Shown here: positions 12,618-23,988 of the stretch, one piece after another
How the letters are laid out: every line of letters starts with the position of its first letter
How positions within the stretch are numbered: position 1 is the stretch's first letter
DNA from: Isoetes taiwanensis
Lineage: Eukaryota > Streptophyta > Lycopodiopsida > Isoetales > Isoetaceae
DNA: 64,000 nucleotides
Direction: 5' to 3'
NCBI GenBank assembly: GCA_021234155.1
Contig: JAJEKV010000004.1
Coordinates: 7,694,109 to 7,758,108, forward strand
Notes under the pieces: generated by a model
Database searches by the model: none
What the model saw: only the letters and a program-made list of their open reading frames with translations
Told to the model about the DNA's origin: nothing
Position numbers and translations under genes: made by a program

Positions 12618-13769
12618 TTTTGCTCCTGGAGAAGGAAAAATTTGCAGAAACAATTGAAGGTCTCAAAAATAAGAGAACAGAGGCAGTATTAAACCGCTGA
12701 AGATAGTTCTTGGGTGGATGAAACTGGTGATTTGTGGAAGACCCACAACAAAAATCACGCAGCCCGAGACCGGGCCACAAAGAGGCAGAACAGGGAAGAA
12801 CAACGGAATGAAACAATCAGTTTAAGCTTGCCAACTACAAGGACCACTCGCGAATTTGGGATATCCGAAAGCCCAATCTCCCAGAACCAGAAGCAAGCCC
12901 TATGTTTGATTTATCTCTGATAATAAAAATGGCCCTAATCCACACAACCCTAAAAAAAACCCTAAAAATAATGGGAGGATATTCACACCCACCACAAAAA
13001 ATCCTCCACCACAAGATTTGCCCTCTTTTCTAAAATCAACGGCTAACAAAAGGGTGCACTCTAGAAACACTATTTAGTACACCTGGATGAATACGGCCAC
13101 CAAATCATATGAAAACCTTAGAGAAAATAGTACAAAAACAGAAAAAAAAACCCTTGTTATAATGCTAGATATATTAACAAAGGCAATATCAATCTGGATA
13201 TTCCAACACAATGCAATGATTTGAAATCCAAAATGAACACACGCCGCAGTTATAGTATTTTAAGAAATCACATTTTTATGGCAAAGATTGATGGAACATT
13301 TTGAGAGCATCTTTTGAAATTTCACATCTCTGATACATGCACAGAACTAAGGTTGCCACATATATATCCCCTAGCTTGTAGCATGGAACAGATGCGTTCC
13401 TAGATATCTTCTGGCTTTCCAGAAGGAGAGCCCCAGTCTGACCAAGATGTTGAAGGCAATGACCCTACAAAATTCTTACAATTCCAATTGCTTTTATCTC
13501 GATGTGATAAGATTGCCGTATGCATACCTAAGGATAGCGTGGTGCAAGGAGAAACTGGAAAGTCTAGGTGTTCCATCCCATCAATCAAAGGCAGACTGCA
13601 TAGCCAATTTGATTTTTTGTATTCGGTAAAAGTCGACAATTTATTATTAGTATGAACATAACGTCTTCACAAGGGCCTCCTTAAAAATCTCAATTGCCAA
13701 AAACCGAAGAGAGAAACCTAATGGCTACCTTTGCAGTATTTACATCAAGAGGAAAAGCAGACTCTGCCT
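12618..13769. other. Spacer between sucrose synthase and HMGR remnants
   Basis: No recognisable gene. A block GTTATAATGCTAGATAT at about 13157 also occurs at about 11158, so it flanks the sucrose synthase and RBP pieces as a short direct repeat. It may mark a junction. Confidence 0.5.
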
Positions 13770-14410
13770 GCAACCTTGCCTTTGGAATTGTTGGTACCTT
13801 CTGCAGCAATATTTCTACTTGAGCGATTATACCTCATGTGACTTTTCACAAGCTGGCATGCAGCAAGAGCAGACATAAGAGAAAGTTCTCCAGCAAGAAC
13901 TCCACCAGCCACCACCTTTGCCAAAGTTTATGCAATCCTGCCAGGCATCTCATTATTAGACCCCTTCACTCCAAGCAAATCCAAACAAGTTGCTTGAGAA
14001 GCAAGTTGTGTGCCACCACCAACTGTACCAATCTATAAACATTTCATGCATAATATTAGCACATAAAGTTGTACACTATCTTCTACACATTAACATACAA
14101 TAATCATGCAAATTCTTATGTTGACTGCAACCTGTCATTACCTCGATTGATGGCATGGTAACAGAGATATGCAAGTCATGCCCACCATTTATTGCCTCCG
14201 TAACAGTAATGCAGTGTGGGCTCTCAATGTTTTGAGCAAGATCTTGGCCAGTTGCTATAAAAATGGCTGATACAATATTGGATGCATGGCATTGAAACCA
14301 CCAACTGATTCAGTCATAGCAGATCCAACAAGATTTTTAGTAGTGTTCAGCTCTACAAGAGCTAGGAACCCAATTTGGACCCCAATATTAGCAAGTACCC
14401 CTCGGCGATT
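13770..14410 (-). pseudogene. HMG-CoA reductase C-terminal remnant
   Basis: Two minus-strand exons match the C-terminal catalytic part of plant HMG-CoA reductase, the mevalonate-forming enzyme of isoprenoid synthesis. The upstream exon (about 14410-14142) has LVELNTTKNLVGSAM, GGFNA, then [12 protein letters not shown] and [13 protein letters not shown] 109-bp GT-AG intron (14033-14141) follows. The downstream exon starts [14 protein letters not shown] (14032) and runs through [19 protein letters not shown] and [13 protein letters not shown]. It is broken by a one-base deletion after GGFNA and by an in-frame TAA between GRIA and TLAK (CAA to TAA is a plausible origin). The N-terminal membrane part and upstream catalytic region are missing. 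Confidence 0.88.
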
Positions 14411-15667
14411 TGGGCCAGGTGGCACTCCGAATTAGCTGACCTTTACTAATTAATACATTAATTAGCCTAATTAGGTTATTTAACTTATTAACAGTTTAGC
14501 ATAGCTAATAAAAGCCCTTTTGATTAACCCAAATTATCCCCTAATGACCCGTAAGGGCCTACTTATACCCTGGTGACGTGTCATAGTAGATATACGTATA
14601 CCATATAAATACATGGAAAGTCACAGTCCCGTGGTTTGATGACTATGTCGTCAAATGCCTAAAGAGGACCGGGACAAAATTTTGTGTTTTGCATTTCGTA
14701 TCTATTTTCTTTTGATGTACTTAACTATTTCTAAGGGTGACATTAAGTTTTGGATCTGTCTTTCCAAATTTTGAGCATAAGTTTTGTTTTGTGTTTTGAG
14801 CATTCTTTTCTCTACTGTAATCCATGAACGCAAAGTTAATGATACTGTCATTAGACAATTTCAATAACAAAAATAATTACAAAAGCAAATAATGCCCATT
14901 CTTCCCAAATAACATACGTTGTTGTCTAAGTTGCACACATGCACATTAAAGGCTGAATAAAAACATGTGCCAAGATATTAGCCCGGCAACGCCGAGAACA
15001 CATTTACTAGTAAACTATTTAATATATTTATGATAAATTAAATAAACAGTGGTTTAGTGCAGGAGAGTATAATACTCATTTGTAATTTATTATCACGATA
15101 AAGTTGGAGACCTGTCATTCCAAGCTATCATATTATCTCAATATATTTTATCGTGTCTCAAATTTATATTATCTGAGAGATCTATAAAAGACAAAGATGC
15201 TAAAAATGATCTTTATTTAATTTTTGTATCAATGTACAATAGCTTCAGGCTTTTGGATAATTTGATCACAATGATTATCTCCACTAGAAGCCTTCCTACT
15301 GAGGTCGAAGCTATCATGTACTCTATCTGGCCCTTAATAGCCTTAATTAAATCCTAAACAATGTTCTACCACAACTGTACCTGTAACTGCATTTCCCCAT
15401 TGCATTCTATACAAGTAAGCTCATCTTTTTCTGCAGTATCCTCCTGCAAAAGATACAGATAACCTGCAGGATATCATAACTTGAATGCATCTAAATCATA
15501 ATGAATATGTTTATACCAGATCATCACCTTGAAAATTCATAAGTACTTGGTTCAAAAAATATTTATGATATAAATAACGTCCTAAATTGCATCCTGGCCA
15601 TTCCTGAACTCTTCAAAGGCTGAATCAACATCATCAACTTGTGTATGATGGGTCATCAACAGGGCTC

Positions 15668-16700
15668 AAATTTGACGGCTTTCACGTCTATTTTTTGCAT
15701 TTTTGCCTGTCAAAACAAGCAAAAATAAAATTTGTATTGCAAATGAAAGATAGCCAAAGCCCAAATGCCTGTCATACAGAAGGGCCATTAAAATACATAT
15801 TTGTCATTTGAAAGGCTAGAAATTTAAATTGTCCTGTCATTTATTACCATATATTTATAGATAATTTTCATTTTCTTATCTTTTTGTAAATAAAATGATA
15901 ATATATAGTCCCACATGCAAAACTATATGATCCATCCCAACAACCTTTAAGGTAATGAATTTAAAAACAGTTCATGGGCATAGCAAATTAGATACCATCC
16001 AACCATTGAATAAATTCTTATACGAGGCTAACTTAGTCTTGACGTCTACTTTTCCTGATGCAAGAAGGGTCTGCCTCAAAAAATTTGGCAGTAGGCTGTA
16101 GAGCAGAGCGCATAAGATGAGCAACCACAACGTCCTACAGAATTTAGATTGAATTCTTTTCAACTTCATCGGCCTGCCATTGCCACGAAATCGGCCAGAG
16201 AACACCAATTTGCATCGGCCGGGGATTTGCCAAGGAATCAGCTATGAATCGCCAGGGAATTGATAGGTAATTGGCCATGAAATCAGCCATGAAATCGGTC
16301 AGGGAACCCAGCTTGCATCAGTTTAGATTTTAAACGCCCTCTTGGGCTTACTCCTCGGCAAACAACTACAGGGTTCTTAGGCCCATATTATAGTCTATAT
16401 TTGGGCTCTCTGATATGCTCTGCTGCATCGAGATTTTTGAAGCCACAGAATATTTAATTCAGACCCACAAGATATTTAAGGACAAACAACAAATTCCTAA
16501 AACCATTACTTCAACAAGCGCACAGAATACTTGGATTCAAGCCATTCTTGAGCTTATATTTGGGCTTGTGCTTGGCAAACAATGTTAAAATTTGACGGCA
16601 TCAAATAGTTAAATGTCTGTCATAGGAAAGACGAGTAAAATATTTACATGTCATTTGAAAGGCTAAAAATATAGATTTGCCTGTCATTTTTTTTCTATAT
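15668..16700. repeat. Dispersed direct repeat pair
   Basis: Both segments (about 15668-15860 and 16575-16700) share AATTTGACGGC, TGTCAT...AAAATA and GTCATTTGAAAGGCTA followed by CCTGTCATTT. They look like two diverged fragments of one unidentified repeat. Confidence 0.6.
16185..16320. repeat. Degenerate minisatellite (AATCGGCCA-like units)
   Basis: Irregular 13-16 base units such as GAAATCGGCCAG, GGAATCAGCTAT, GAAATCAGCCAT and GAAATCGGTCAG recur about eight times. No function is visible. Confidence 0.6.
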
Positions 16701-17085
16701 TCCATCCATATAATACATTTTATATTAGCGATTTGTACCTGTATTTCTACATGTAATAACATTATATATAAAAAAAGTACTTAGGAAAGTCCATGGTTTG
16801 GTTAATGGTTATAATATTTAATATGCTTGTCGTCAATCATCAACCCTCGAGTATCCAAAAATTATAAAATACTTCTTGTATTCTGTATACAATTTTTTTT
16901 TTTTTGGGTTGCTTTAGGGGGGCAAACCCTCGCGTATGTGGGTTTGTGGCATATCCTAAGTATATGCTGGAATATACCTAGGATATGTTGGTGACTGCTC
17001 CAAACCTACTCTTGCCTGTAAACTGGCGGTCGCGATTGTTACTGGGCAGCTGGTATGGAAACTGGCTAACCGGCGACATGTATTC

Positions 17086-17422
17086 TGTCAAGATATATAT
17101 GATATCGAGACCACCATCTTGCTAGATGTGCTGAAGCAGCAACTCAGCCCTCAGCACAGTGGTGCTGAGAAAGTGTTGAACTGAACAGAGTCAGCACCTT
17201 ATCAGCACTGAGCACCGGCCTAACTATATAACGGCTGTTATTAGTGGGTGGTGGTTGAACGGCTAATACTATTCTTAGTATCACTGTTTTGTTTATATCA
17301 TTGTACTTCATGTATCTCACACAACATTGAATACAATTCCATTTTGCCTTTGTTTTGGGAGCTTACGCTCTCGGATATTGGTGTGCATCTCCTTCTCTCC
17401 CTTTCTTGGTGCAACCTTGACA
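17086..17422 (+). repeat. 5' LTR of gag-only element 1
   Basis: 337 bp, with 7-base inverted ends TGTCAAG and CTTGACA. Same length as its partner at 19069-19405. Confidence 0.95.
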
Positions 17423-17434
17423 TGGTATCAGAGC
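17423..17434 (+). other. Primer-binding site, initiator tRNA-Met type
   Basis: TGGTATCAGAGC begins at the first base after the LTR. It is the usual Copia minus-strand primer site, complementary to initiator methionine tRNA. Confidence 0.92.
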
Positions 17435-17472
17435 ACTAGGTGTGCTGAGATTGATTCAAGATCAACACAGCA

Positions 17473-18129
17473 ATGGAGAAGGATGCAAGCTGCAACCAGA
17501 TTACCTTCCCTGGTGGTCATGCGATTCAAATCTTTGACGGCACAGGTTTCCAGCAATGGAAAAGCAGAATGATCTTCATTCTCAAGGATGAAGGAGTTTG
17601 GGGAATTGTCAATGGCCAAGAACCTGCACCGAATGCCAAGAATATTGCTGATTTGCATGCTTGGCAGGGCCGAGATGACAAGACGATGGCATATATCGGG
17701 CTCTCCTTAGCTGACTCTATCCTTGATGAGTTCCAGCAAGAGAATAGCCACGATTTGTGGCATGCTCTCATTGAGAAGCATGACCAAAAGACCCATAAGA
17801 TTGGCCACTTGTATGCAGAGGTGATGGATATGTGCTGGGACGAGACTGCTGAAAGTGTTGACGAGTTTTCGGATCACATGAAGCACACCTTCCAGCAGAT
17901 TGAAGCTTTTGGAGAAGAGCATCATATCTCATAGTCGATGCAACTATTTTTCTTCCTCAGGTCACTACCTAATGCATTTGATTCTTTGTGCTCCAGCTTC
18001 ATGCAAGACAAAGAAATGGACTTCCATCAAGCAATCACTTCTATTAAGGAGGAGATCATGATGAGGCAAGATGCAGGTAAAGATGATCATGCCACTCTCT
18101 TTGCAATTCAAAGACTCAATCTATCCTAA
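17473..18129 (+). pseudogene. gag: Copia-type gag of element 1 (one internal TAG)
   Basis: ATG at 17473. The frame matches Copia gag (DUF4219/UBN2 type): IQIFDGTGFQQWKSRM near the N-terminus, a central helical region (HALIEKHDQK, VDEFSDHMKHTFQQIEA), then LRSLPNAFDSLCSSF after an in-frame TAG at 17932-17934. The frame ends at 18129, and no CCHC zinc knuckle is visible after it. Gag would form the particle that packages RNA, with other activities supplied in trans by an autonomous Copia element. The TAG truncates it at 153 residues unless read through. Confidence 0.85.
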
Positions 18130-19068
18130 ATGGGGATGAGCACGATGAGGAGGAGAAGCACATTGGCAGCAGATTATATCTTCCTATTAAGCATGAAGTA
18201 GTGGATTTAGATCCTTCTACTTTCTGGATATCAGATGATGCAATAGCACTCAATAAATGGATGCCAATTTCTGATTCCAGCACCTTCCAAGCAAGGATTA
18301 ATAGATACCTCAGCCATTGAGCTAGGATATCTTGATGTAGCCTTCGTCTCCCCATTTTTAGACAATGTGGCAATATTTCATCAAGTGGCATTCATTTCTG
18401 ATACTTTGGCAGCGTTTATGCAAGGAGGCACTCAGGTTCTAACACCTGATCAACTGATTTTTCTGTTCGGATTACAGAAACTTCCAGCACTTACAGCACT
18501 TCTAACACTTCCAGCACCTGTTATGGCACTCAATTCTATTGTGTTTCCAGATCAAGGAGGAGACCTTAATTCACTTGATTGTGGAGGAGTTGAATATGCA
18601 TCATATATGATCATGATTCCAAAGCAAGGAGGAGTAGTTGACTCTTTACTTTTAGCAACACTTGATCAAGGTCAGATTTTCATGAAGAATTTCAACCTAG
18701 CATTGTTGGAGTGGCTGCATCTGTGGTTATTGAATCCACAAGCTTTAACGGAGTAATCATCTTTGATACTTCTATTGCCTATATCGAGGATATGCATGGA
18801 AACAATTTTCATCCCCCTCTTGGCAAAACAATTATGGATATCAAAGACAAACTTCATTTTCCTTCTCGACTTATTGTTCCTGATATAATGGTTGATCAAC
18901 AAGTCTATTTACCTACCAGAGAGAATAGAGCTGATCTCTTCATGCAAACTTGGTTTGCGAGCTTTTCAGATGAACATGATTAAGTGAGCCTTGACCAAGA
19001 TTCAGATCTTATCTCCAGGAGGAGGAGGAGGCTGAGCATGGAGATGGCGATCTCTCATCAAGAAGGAG
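18130..19068 (+). other. Internal non-gag segment of element 1
   Basis: About 0.9 kb between gag and the 3' LTR. Frames 18367-18756 and 18711-18983 are open but match no pol domain I recognise (no RT, integrase or RNase H motif). It could be diverged pol debris or captured host sequence. A purine-rich GAGGAGGAGGAGG run (19016-19029) and CAAGAAGGAG directly before 19069 are polypurine-tract candidates. Confidence 0.6.
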
Positions 19069-19405
19069 TGTCAAGATATATGTGATATCGAGACCACCAT
19101 CTTGCTAGACGTGCCGAAGCAGCAACTCAGCACTCAGCACAGTGGTGCTGAGAAAGTGCTGAACTGAACAGAGTCAACACCTTATCAGCACTGAGCACCG
19201 ACCTAACTACATAACGGCTGTTATTAGTGGGCGGTGGGTGAACGGCTAATACTATTCTTAGTATCACCGTTTTGTTTATATCATTGTACTTCATGTATCT
19301 CACACAACATTGAATACAATTCCATTTTGCCTTTGTTTTGGGAGCTTGCGCTCTCGGATATTGGTGTGCGTCCCCTTCTCTCCCTTTCTTGGTGCAACCT
19401 TGACA
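19069..19405 (+). repeat. 3' LTR of gag-only element 1
   Basis: 337 bp, about 4 percent different from the 5' LTR by eye, ending CTTGACA and followed by the target-site duplication TATTC. Confidence 0.95.
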
Positions 19406-20929
19406 TATTCTATGCAAGATCCGGCATTTTTTTTTCCAGTTTTCTATGGATTGACAGTAGGACCTTCTGGTGACAAAATAAAACAAAGGTGTGGTTGCTA
19501 CGAGTGTGGCTGACTGATCTTGATAAGGACGTTTGCTGCATAAATTAAACACTCTGTGTTGTTCATCGATTATAATTACAGGAAGTTGTTCAATCGAGGA
19601 TCAATCGAGGTTCAGATATTTGATTGCAAAGGGGAAAAATTTTAAAATGGAATCCACATACCAAGCAAGGCTCCGGCTCTTCCCAATTGGGCCCGGGGGA
19701 ATGGCTTTGGCGCTTAAGGTTCTTTTCTGTAAGCAGATGAAATTTCTGGTGAGGTTGCTTAGTTCTACAGCATCATGGCACCTGCAACGAGTTAAGAAAT
19801 TGGGTTTCTTAGTTTTTGGTTTAATGGCAGCTGTGGTTGGAGCTGTAGTAGAACCAAAAAGATTCTGGTAGAAGCAGGTATCATGATTAAATCTTTGCTC
19901 ATCACAAGTAGGTTAAAGCTAAGAAAAAAACTAGTGGCCCTTTGTGCTTGCGGGTTTTTTTTTTAACAGTGGCAAATTTTGAAGTGAGAAAAACACAGGA
20001 AGCGCCTCCAGGAAACTCTCCATGAATGCTGAAGTTCGATATGCAATATGCATTCCCTGCAGTTCTAATCCTATGGTCTCACATCTTCATGACAGCCACA
20101 TACCTGATCTTAATGCTTTCAAGGACGATGCAAACTAGAGTACAACAGTTATGCCATTGCCTAATACGTCACGGTCCCCATTTTGGGAACCACCACTACC
20201 AAATTAGTAGAAATCAAGTTTTCTCTTGCCACAATGCCACTTACTGCACTTGCTGCTCCAAAGCTTGTAGAAAGCTGCAGTCTAGCTCTATTGAACATAG
20301 AGGGTTTGCTTTCATCAGAGCTCATGCTAGAAAAAAGAGCAAGGGAAGTATTTCTAACAAAAAATCCAGTTGCATAGAACTAGACAACATTGATAGAGCG
20401 TTAAAGTATACTCAAGGTATATTCATACTTTCTCAAAATTTTAACATGAGGGAACATAACAAGAGATTCTCTGCTGCAGGACATGATTCCAGCCCAGTCA
20501 TTGGATTTGTCCAAGAGAACAGTCTAGTTGAGCCTATGGCTGAATGCAACAAGGGAAATTGTATTCCAAGCAGGGGAACATAGGAATCAGCTTTAAAAGG
20601 GAAGAGGAGGGCTCGTTCATGTAGAAGTATTATGAACCAGAAGAAAGATACCCAAGACTCTGAATCTGCATTGCTGAGAGGCCCTTGTTAAATTATACCA
20701 ACTACTTTAGAGTACTAAAGCATTTGAGAAAAGATCATATAATAAAGTGGCTGAAACCAATCAAGTGGTGTTCAATGCTTTTTCGACGTTCTCATCTTTA
20801 GAGCCCAACCTAATTACAAGTTTAGGAAGGTTTTGTTGCTGGGGATGAGGCGCCAAGGTGAGCGCTAGGTAAGTTTGAACAGGTGAACACAGGTGAACAG
20901 TGAACAATAGATCTTTGTACGGATGGGAC
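19406..20929. other. Spacer, no recognised gene
   Basis: Open frames at 19533-19871 and 20026-20583 show no known motif, odd composition and no matching neighbours, so I do not call them genes. Confidence 0.5.
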
Positions 20930-21216
20930 AGATCAAGGGAAATGGTCCGACAGGGGGACCACTGCTCTGCCCAACAGGAGGGGCTCAACAATTGTGGCCA
21001 TAGAGCCCCAGGGTATAACTGAACCGACAAGGGGTAATCAGCAGAATGGTACGGGTTATGCAGCAGAATGGGCTGCCTTTTTTAATGGGCTGACAGGGAA
21101 AATGCAGAAAGAGATGATTGACCTGATAAGGACAAATATCTAAAGAAAAGGGTGGTACAGTTGATCCCAAAGAACAGACCTTTTTCACAGTAGGCGACTG
21201 GATCATCCCAACAGAG

Positions 21217-22885
21217 ATGGGGCAACGAATTCAAACTCAGCTGCAGGGAGGGATACCACAGGCTCAGATGCGAGCAGAGGTAGTGCAACCAATTCTGGAT
21301 CGAATCAATGAGGAACAGAAGGCTCTGCTTAGACAGGGGAAAAGAAGGACACACTCAGAATTCAGAGGTATGCCTAAGCTAGCCCATTCTTATATTCCGA
21401 ATAGATTAAAGGATCTGGAAAACAAGGTTGTGATTGGCTGCCTTAGACATGAGGGAGTTAACTTAACCTTTATCAGGAATGAGCTCCTTAAAATAGATAA
21501 ACAGGTTGACATTGTGGGTATGTATTGGCTGGAATTTCCTTCTTTTATAACAGAGTGTGGGACCACCAAATTAGTGCAACTGTTATTAAAACAGGGGACC
21601 ATACAAAGAGCTAATACACAGCTACTCTTCCAAAAATGGAACCCAAAATTCGACCCTCATAATATGGAAGAGCTTTTTCACCCAGCATACTGCTCAGTTC
21701 AAAATCTAAGCCTGATATACTGGCATGAAGAGCTATTTAAAACCCTGTTTCAAAATGTGGGTCAGTACATCGGATGTGAAACTGTAGCAGAGAGGGCTCC
21801 AAGAGTCTAGACCCAGCTTGACATACTCAAGCCTATCCCAAATACCATAGAGTATGAGGATTATTTTGGAGAGATTAAAACCCTCAATCTCAAATGGTAT
21901 GGGCTTCCCCTCCCCTGTAATGTATGTGGACTAAGGCTACATGGAGGGGGGGTCTGCAAGGGAAAATGGATGAAAAACCAGCTGAATAATCAGAAAAAAT
22001 CCATGCCTGCACAAAATTCAACCTTCCTGAAGAATGGATACTTCGATCCCAAAGTCAAAGATACAATGAATCTAGAATCCAAAGATAATTGGACACATGT
22101 CAAGGATCCTAGAAAGAAAAATATGAATGGGAGTGCTCGGAGGAAAGCTAGAAAACAAAAACAAAGGGCTGAACAGGCTACAGCTTCAAGAAAGAAAATC
22201 AGACAAGAATGGAAAAGGAAATCCAAGGATCTGAAATTAGTCAACCAATTCAAGGTACTTGTAAGTCCACAAGGCCAGGAAGTGGATATTCAATCCATGG
22301 TTCCTTTAAATCCAAGTGGCCAAGGCAAAATCCAAAACCAAATACTTGTAACCCCAGAAGGCCAGGGAATTGACTCTGATCACAACAGTAGACCTATAAG
22401 ACCAGCTGGCCAAGAATTGGGAATTCAACCCCAAAGGCTTGTAACTCCAGCTAGGCCAAGGAACTTGTAGTGAGCAGATCAAGAGACCTTCAAGTCCTTC
22501 TGGCCAAGAATTGGGAATGGGTAAGCTCAAAGGGAAGACTAAAGAAGATAAGGGTATCACTATCACACCAGCCCATGTGCAGAGAAGAAACACAATTACC
22601 ATTGAAGAAACTGATCTGCCACCAATAAATGAATACCCTGAGTCCTCTGACTCGGATATTTCTGCTGGTGGTACTCTGTATCTAAAGGGGGAGGCTTCAA
22701 GAGGGAACATTTCCCCTATGACACCAGCCCAGCTGAATTTTCGTGATCCACCCGAAATGCAGGATGTCTTGTTGAAACTAATAGAGGCAGAAGAAGCTGA
22801 GGAGGAATTACCAAATCAAGAATATAAATTCTTTACTAAGTCCCCAATGGCCTGCACAGATGACAGTGATGTAGGGGGCACATAG
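21217..22885 (+). pseudogene. L1 ORF1 (DUF4283-like, CCHC zinc knuckle)
   Basis: Coding similarity begins before the ATG at 21217 (IEPQGITEPTRGN near 20990, in another frame). The main frame has LVQLLLKQGTIQRANTQLL and LIYWHEELFKTLFQNVG, as in the DUF4283 domain of plant L1 ORF1. A stop after APRV (about 21808) precedes a zinc knuckle, CNVCGLRLHGGGVC (C-x2-C-x4-H-x4-C, about 21916-21957). The basic, repetitive C-terminal region (21970-22470) contains several copies of a PxGQ motif, and an acidic tail follows (22511-22885). ORF1 proteins bind the element's RNA. At least two stops and frameshifts separate these parts. Confidence 0.8.
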
Positions 22886-23017
22886 GAAATCAAATTTACA
22901 GAGGACAGTTACAGCGAGGGATCATTTTCTGACAGCCTTGAGTCCCAAGGAGAATAGGAAACTCAGACTTCATATGTCCCTTCTACAATTAGGGTGGAAA
23001 CAGAGGAATTCTTCGAT

Positions 23018-23817
23018 GAGAATTATTTCTTGGAATATGAGAGGTATAAAAGGACCTCTCAAGAGAAAAAGGGCCCTCATTGCCCTCAGAGAATTGAAAG
23101 CCAATATTCAGAACATAGGCTCCCTCCTTTTGAATCTGAAAGGCTTGGAAGCTGGGTGGACCCAAACAGTGACTCAATTTGGACTGTTGCTGATGGAACT
23201 CGAGGTGGCACTTGCACTATTTGGACTGGATTAAAATGCCTTTATAGATTCTGTCACAACTCGGGGAGATGGACAGATGTAGTTCTTGAAATAGAAGGGA
23301 AACCAACTGATATTCTTAATGTATATGCTTCTACACCAGCAGAAAGAGCTATCTAATGGACTCAAATGAATGAATGGATAGATAGGAATAAGCATATCCC
23401 AAATTTATTGCTAGCAGGAGACTTCAATAACACTCCCAGCTGGGATCAGAAGTTGGGCAGAAGAATTAACATGAATAAGAAAGAAAAAGTTGCTTGGGAC
23501 CAACTCATGATACACTTCTGCCACATCCCACCTTCCTCTTCTAATGTCTACTCCTGGAGCAACAAAAATGTGAAAACAGAACTTATTGTTTGCTGGATAG
23601 ATACTATATCTGCAATAAATCCCTACCTTCATGGGATAATATGATTTTATCCAGTGACATTAGCTCATCAATATCTGACCACTTCCCACAGATATTAGAG
23701 AATTCAGACAGCTCCTCTAAGGGGGGCTCACATATACCTTTCAAATTGAACACTGAACTGTTGAAGATGAAATCTTTCTGCAATGCTTTCCAGAACTTCT
23801 ACAACAGTCTCCCTTTT
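23018..23817 (+). pseudogene. L1 ORF2 endonuclease part (LINE B)
   Basis: MRIISWNMRGIKG at 23018 is the start motif of L1 endonuclease. The frame shifts after about 20 residues into 22994-23356 (WTVADGTRGGTCTIWTG, VLEIEGKPTDILNVYAS). It then continues in 23366-23644 with LLLAGDFNNTPSW (catalytic GDFN) and ISDHFP in 23590 onward. The coding stops where LINE C begins at about 23814. The enzyme nicks the target so RT can prime. It is broken by frameshifts and by the insertion. Confidence 0.85.
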
Positions 23818-23988
23818 GAGTCTCCAAATTGGATTCTGAACACCCTTTTCGCAGCCAGAGACCCCTCAAACTTTGGAACCCCCAAAACCCCCAAACCCCC
23901 AAAAGGTGCTCTGACCGCAATTTTGAGTCCCCAAATTGGATTCTGAGCACCCTTTTTGCAGCCAGAGACCCCTCAAACTTTGGAAGTC
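23814..23988 (+). repeat. 5' tandem monomers of LINE C
   Basis: TTTTGAGTC, CCAAATTGGATTCTGA and CAGCCAGAGACCCCTCAAAC recur at offsets of 107 bases (starts at 23814 and 23921). The ORF1 start at 23989 follows the second copy directly. Tandem 5' monomers carry promoters in some L1 families, and I infer a promoter role here. Confidence 0.75.

Larger units (their letters stand above)
14411..17085. other. AT-rich spacer with minor repeats
   Basis: I see no gene. It contains two related segments near 15668-15860 and 16575-16700, and a minisatellite at 16185-16320. Long poly-T and A/T-rich stretches dominate. Confidence 0.6.
17086..19405 (+). mobile_element. Gag-only Copia-type LTR element 1 (TR-GAG-like)
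   Basis: Two 337-bp LTRs (17086-17422 and 19069-19405), each TGTCAAG...CTTGACA, flank 1646 bp of internal sequence. The 5-bp target-site duplication TATTC is perfect (17081-17085 and 19406-19410). The primer-binding site TGGTATCAGAGC follows the 5' LTR directly. The interior has a Copia-type gag but no protease, integrase, RT or RNase H, matching the non-autonomous class called TR-GAG. By eye the LTRs differ at about 14 positions, mostly transitions, so insertion is moderately recent. Confidence 0.93.

Noticed and set aside
19533-20583. Unknown genes in the spacer before LINE B
   Set aside because: Frames have no motif, no splice logic and atypical composition.
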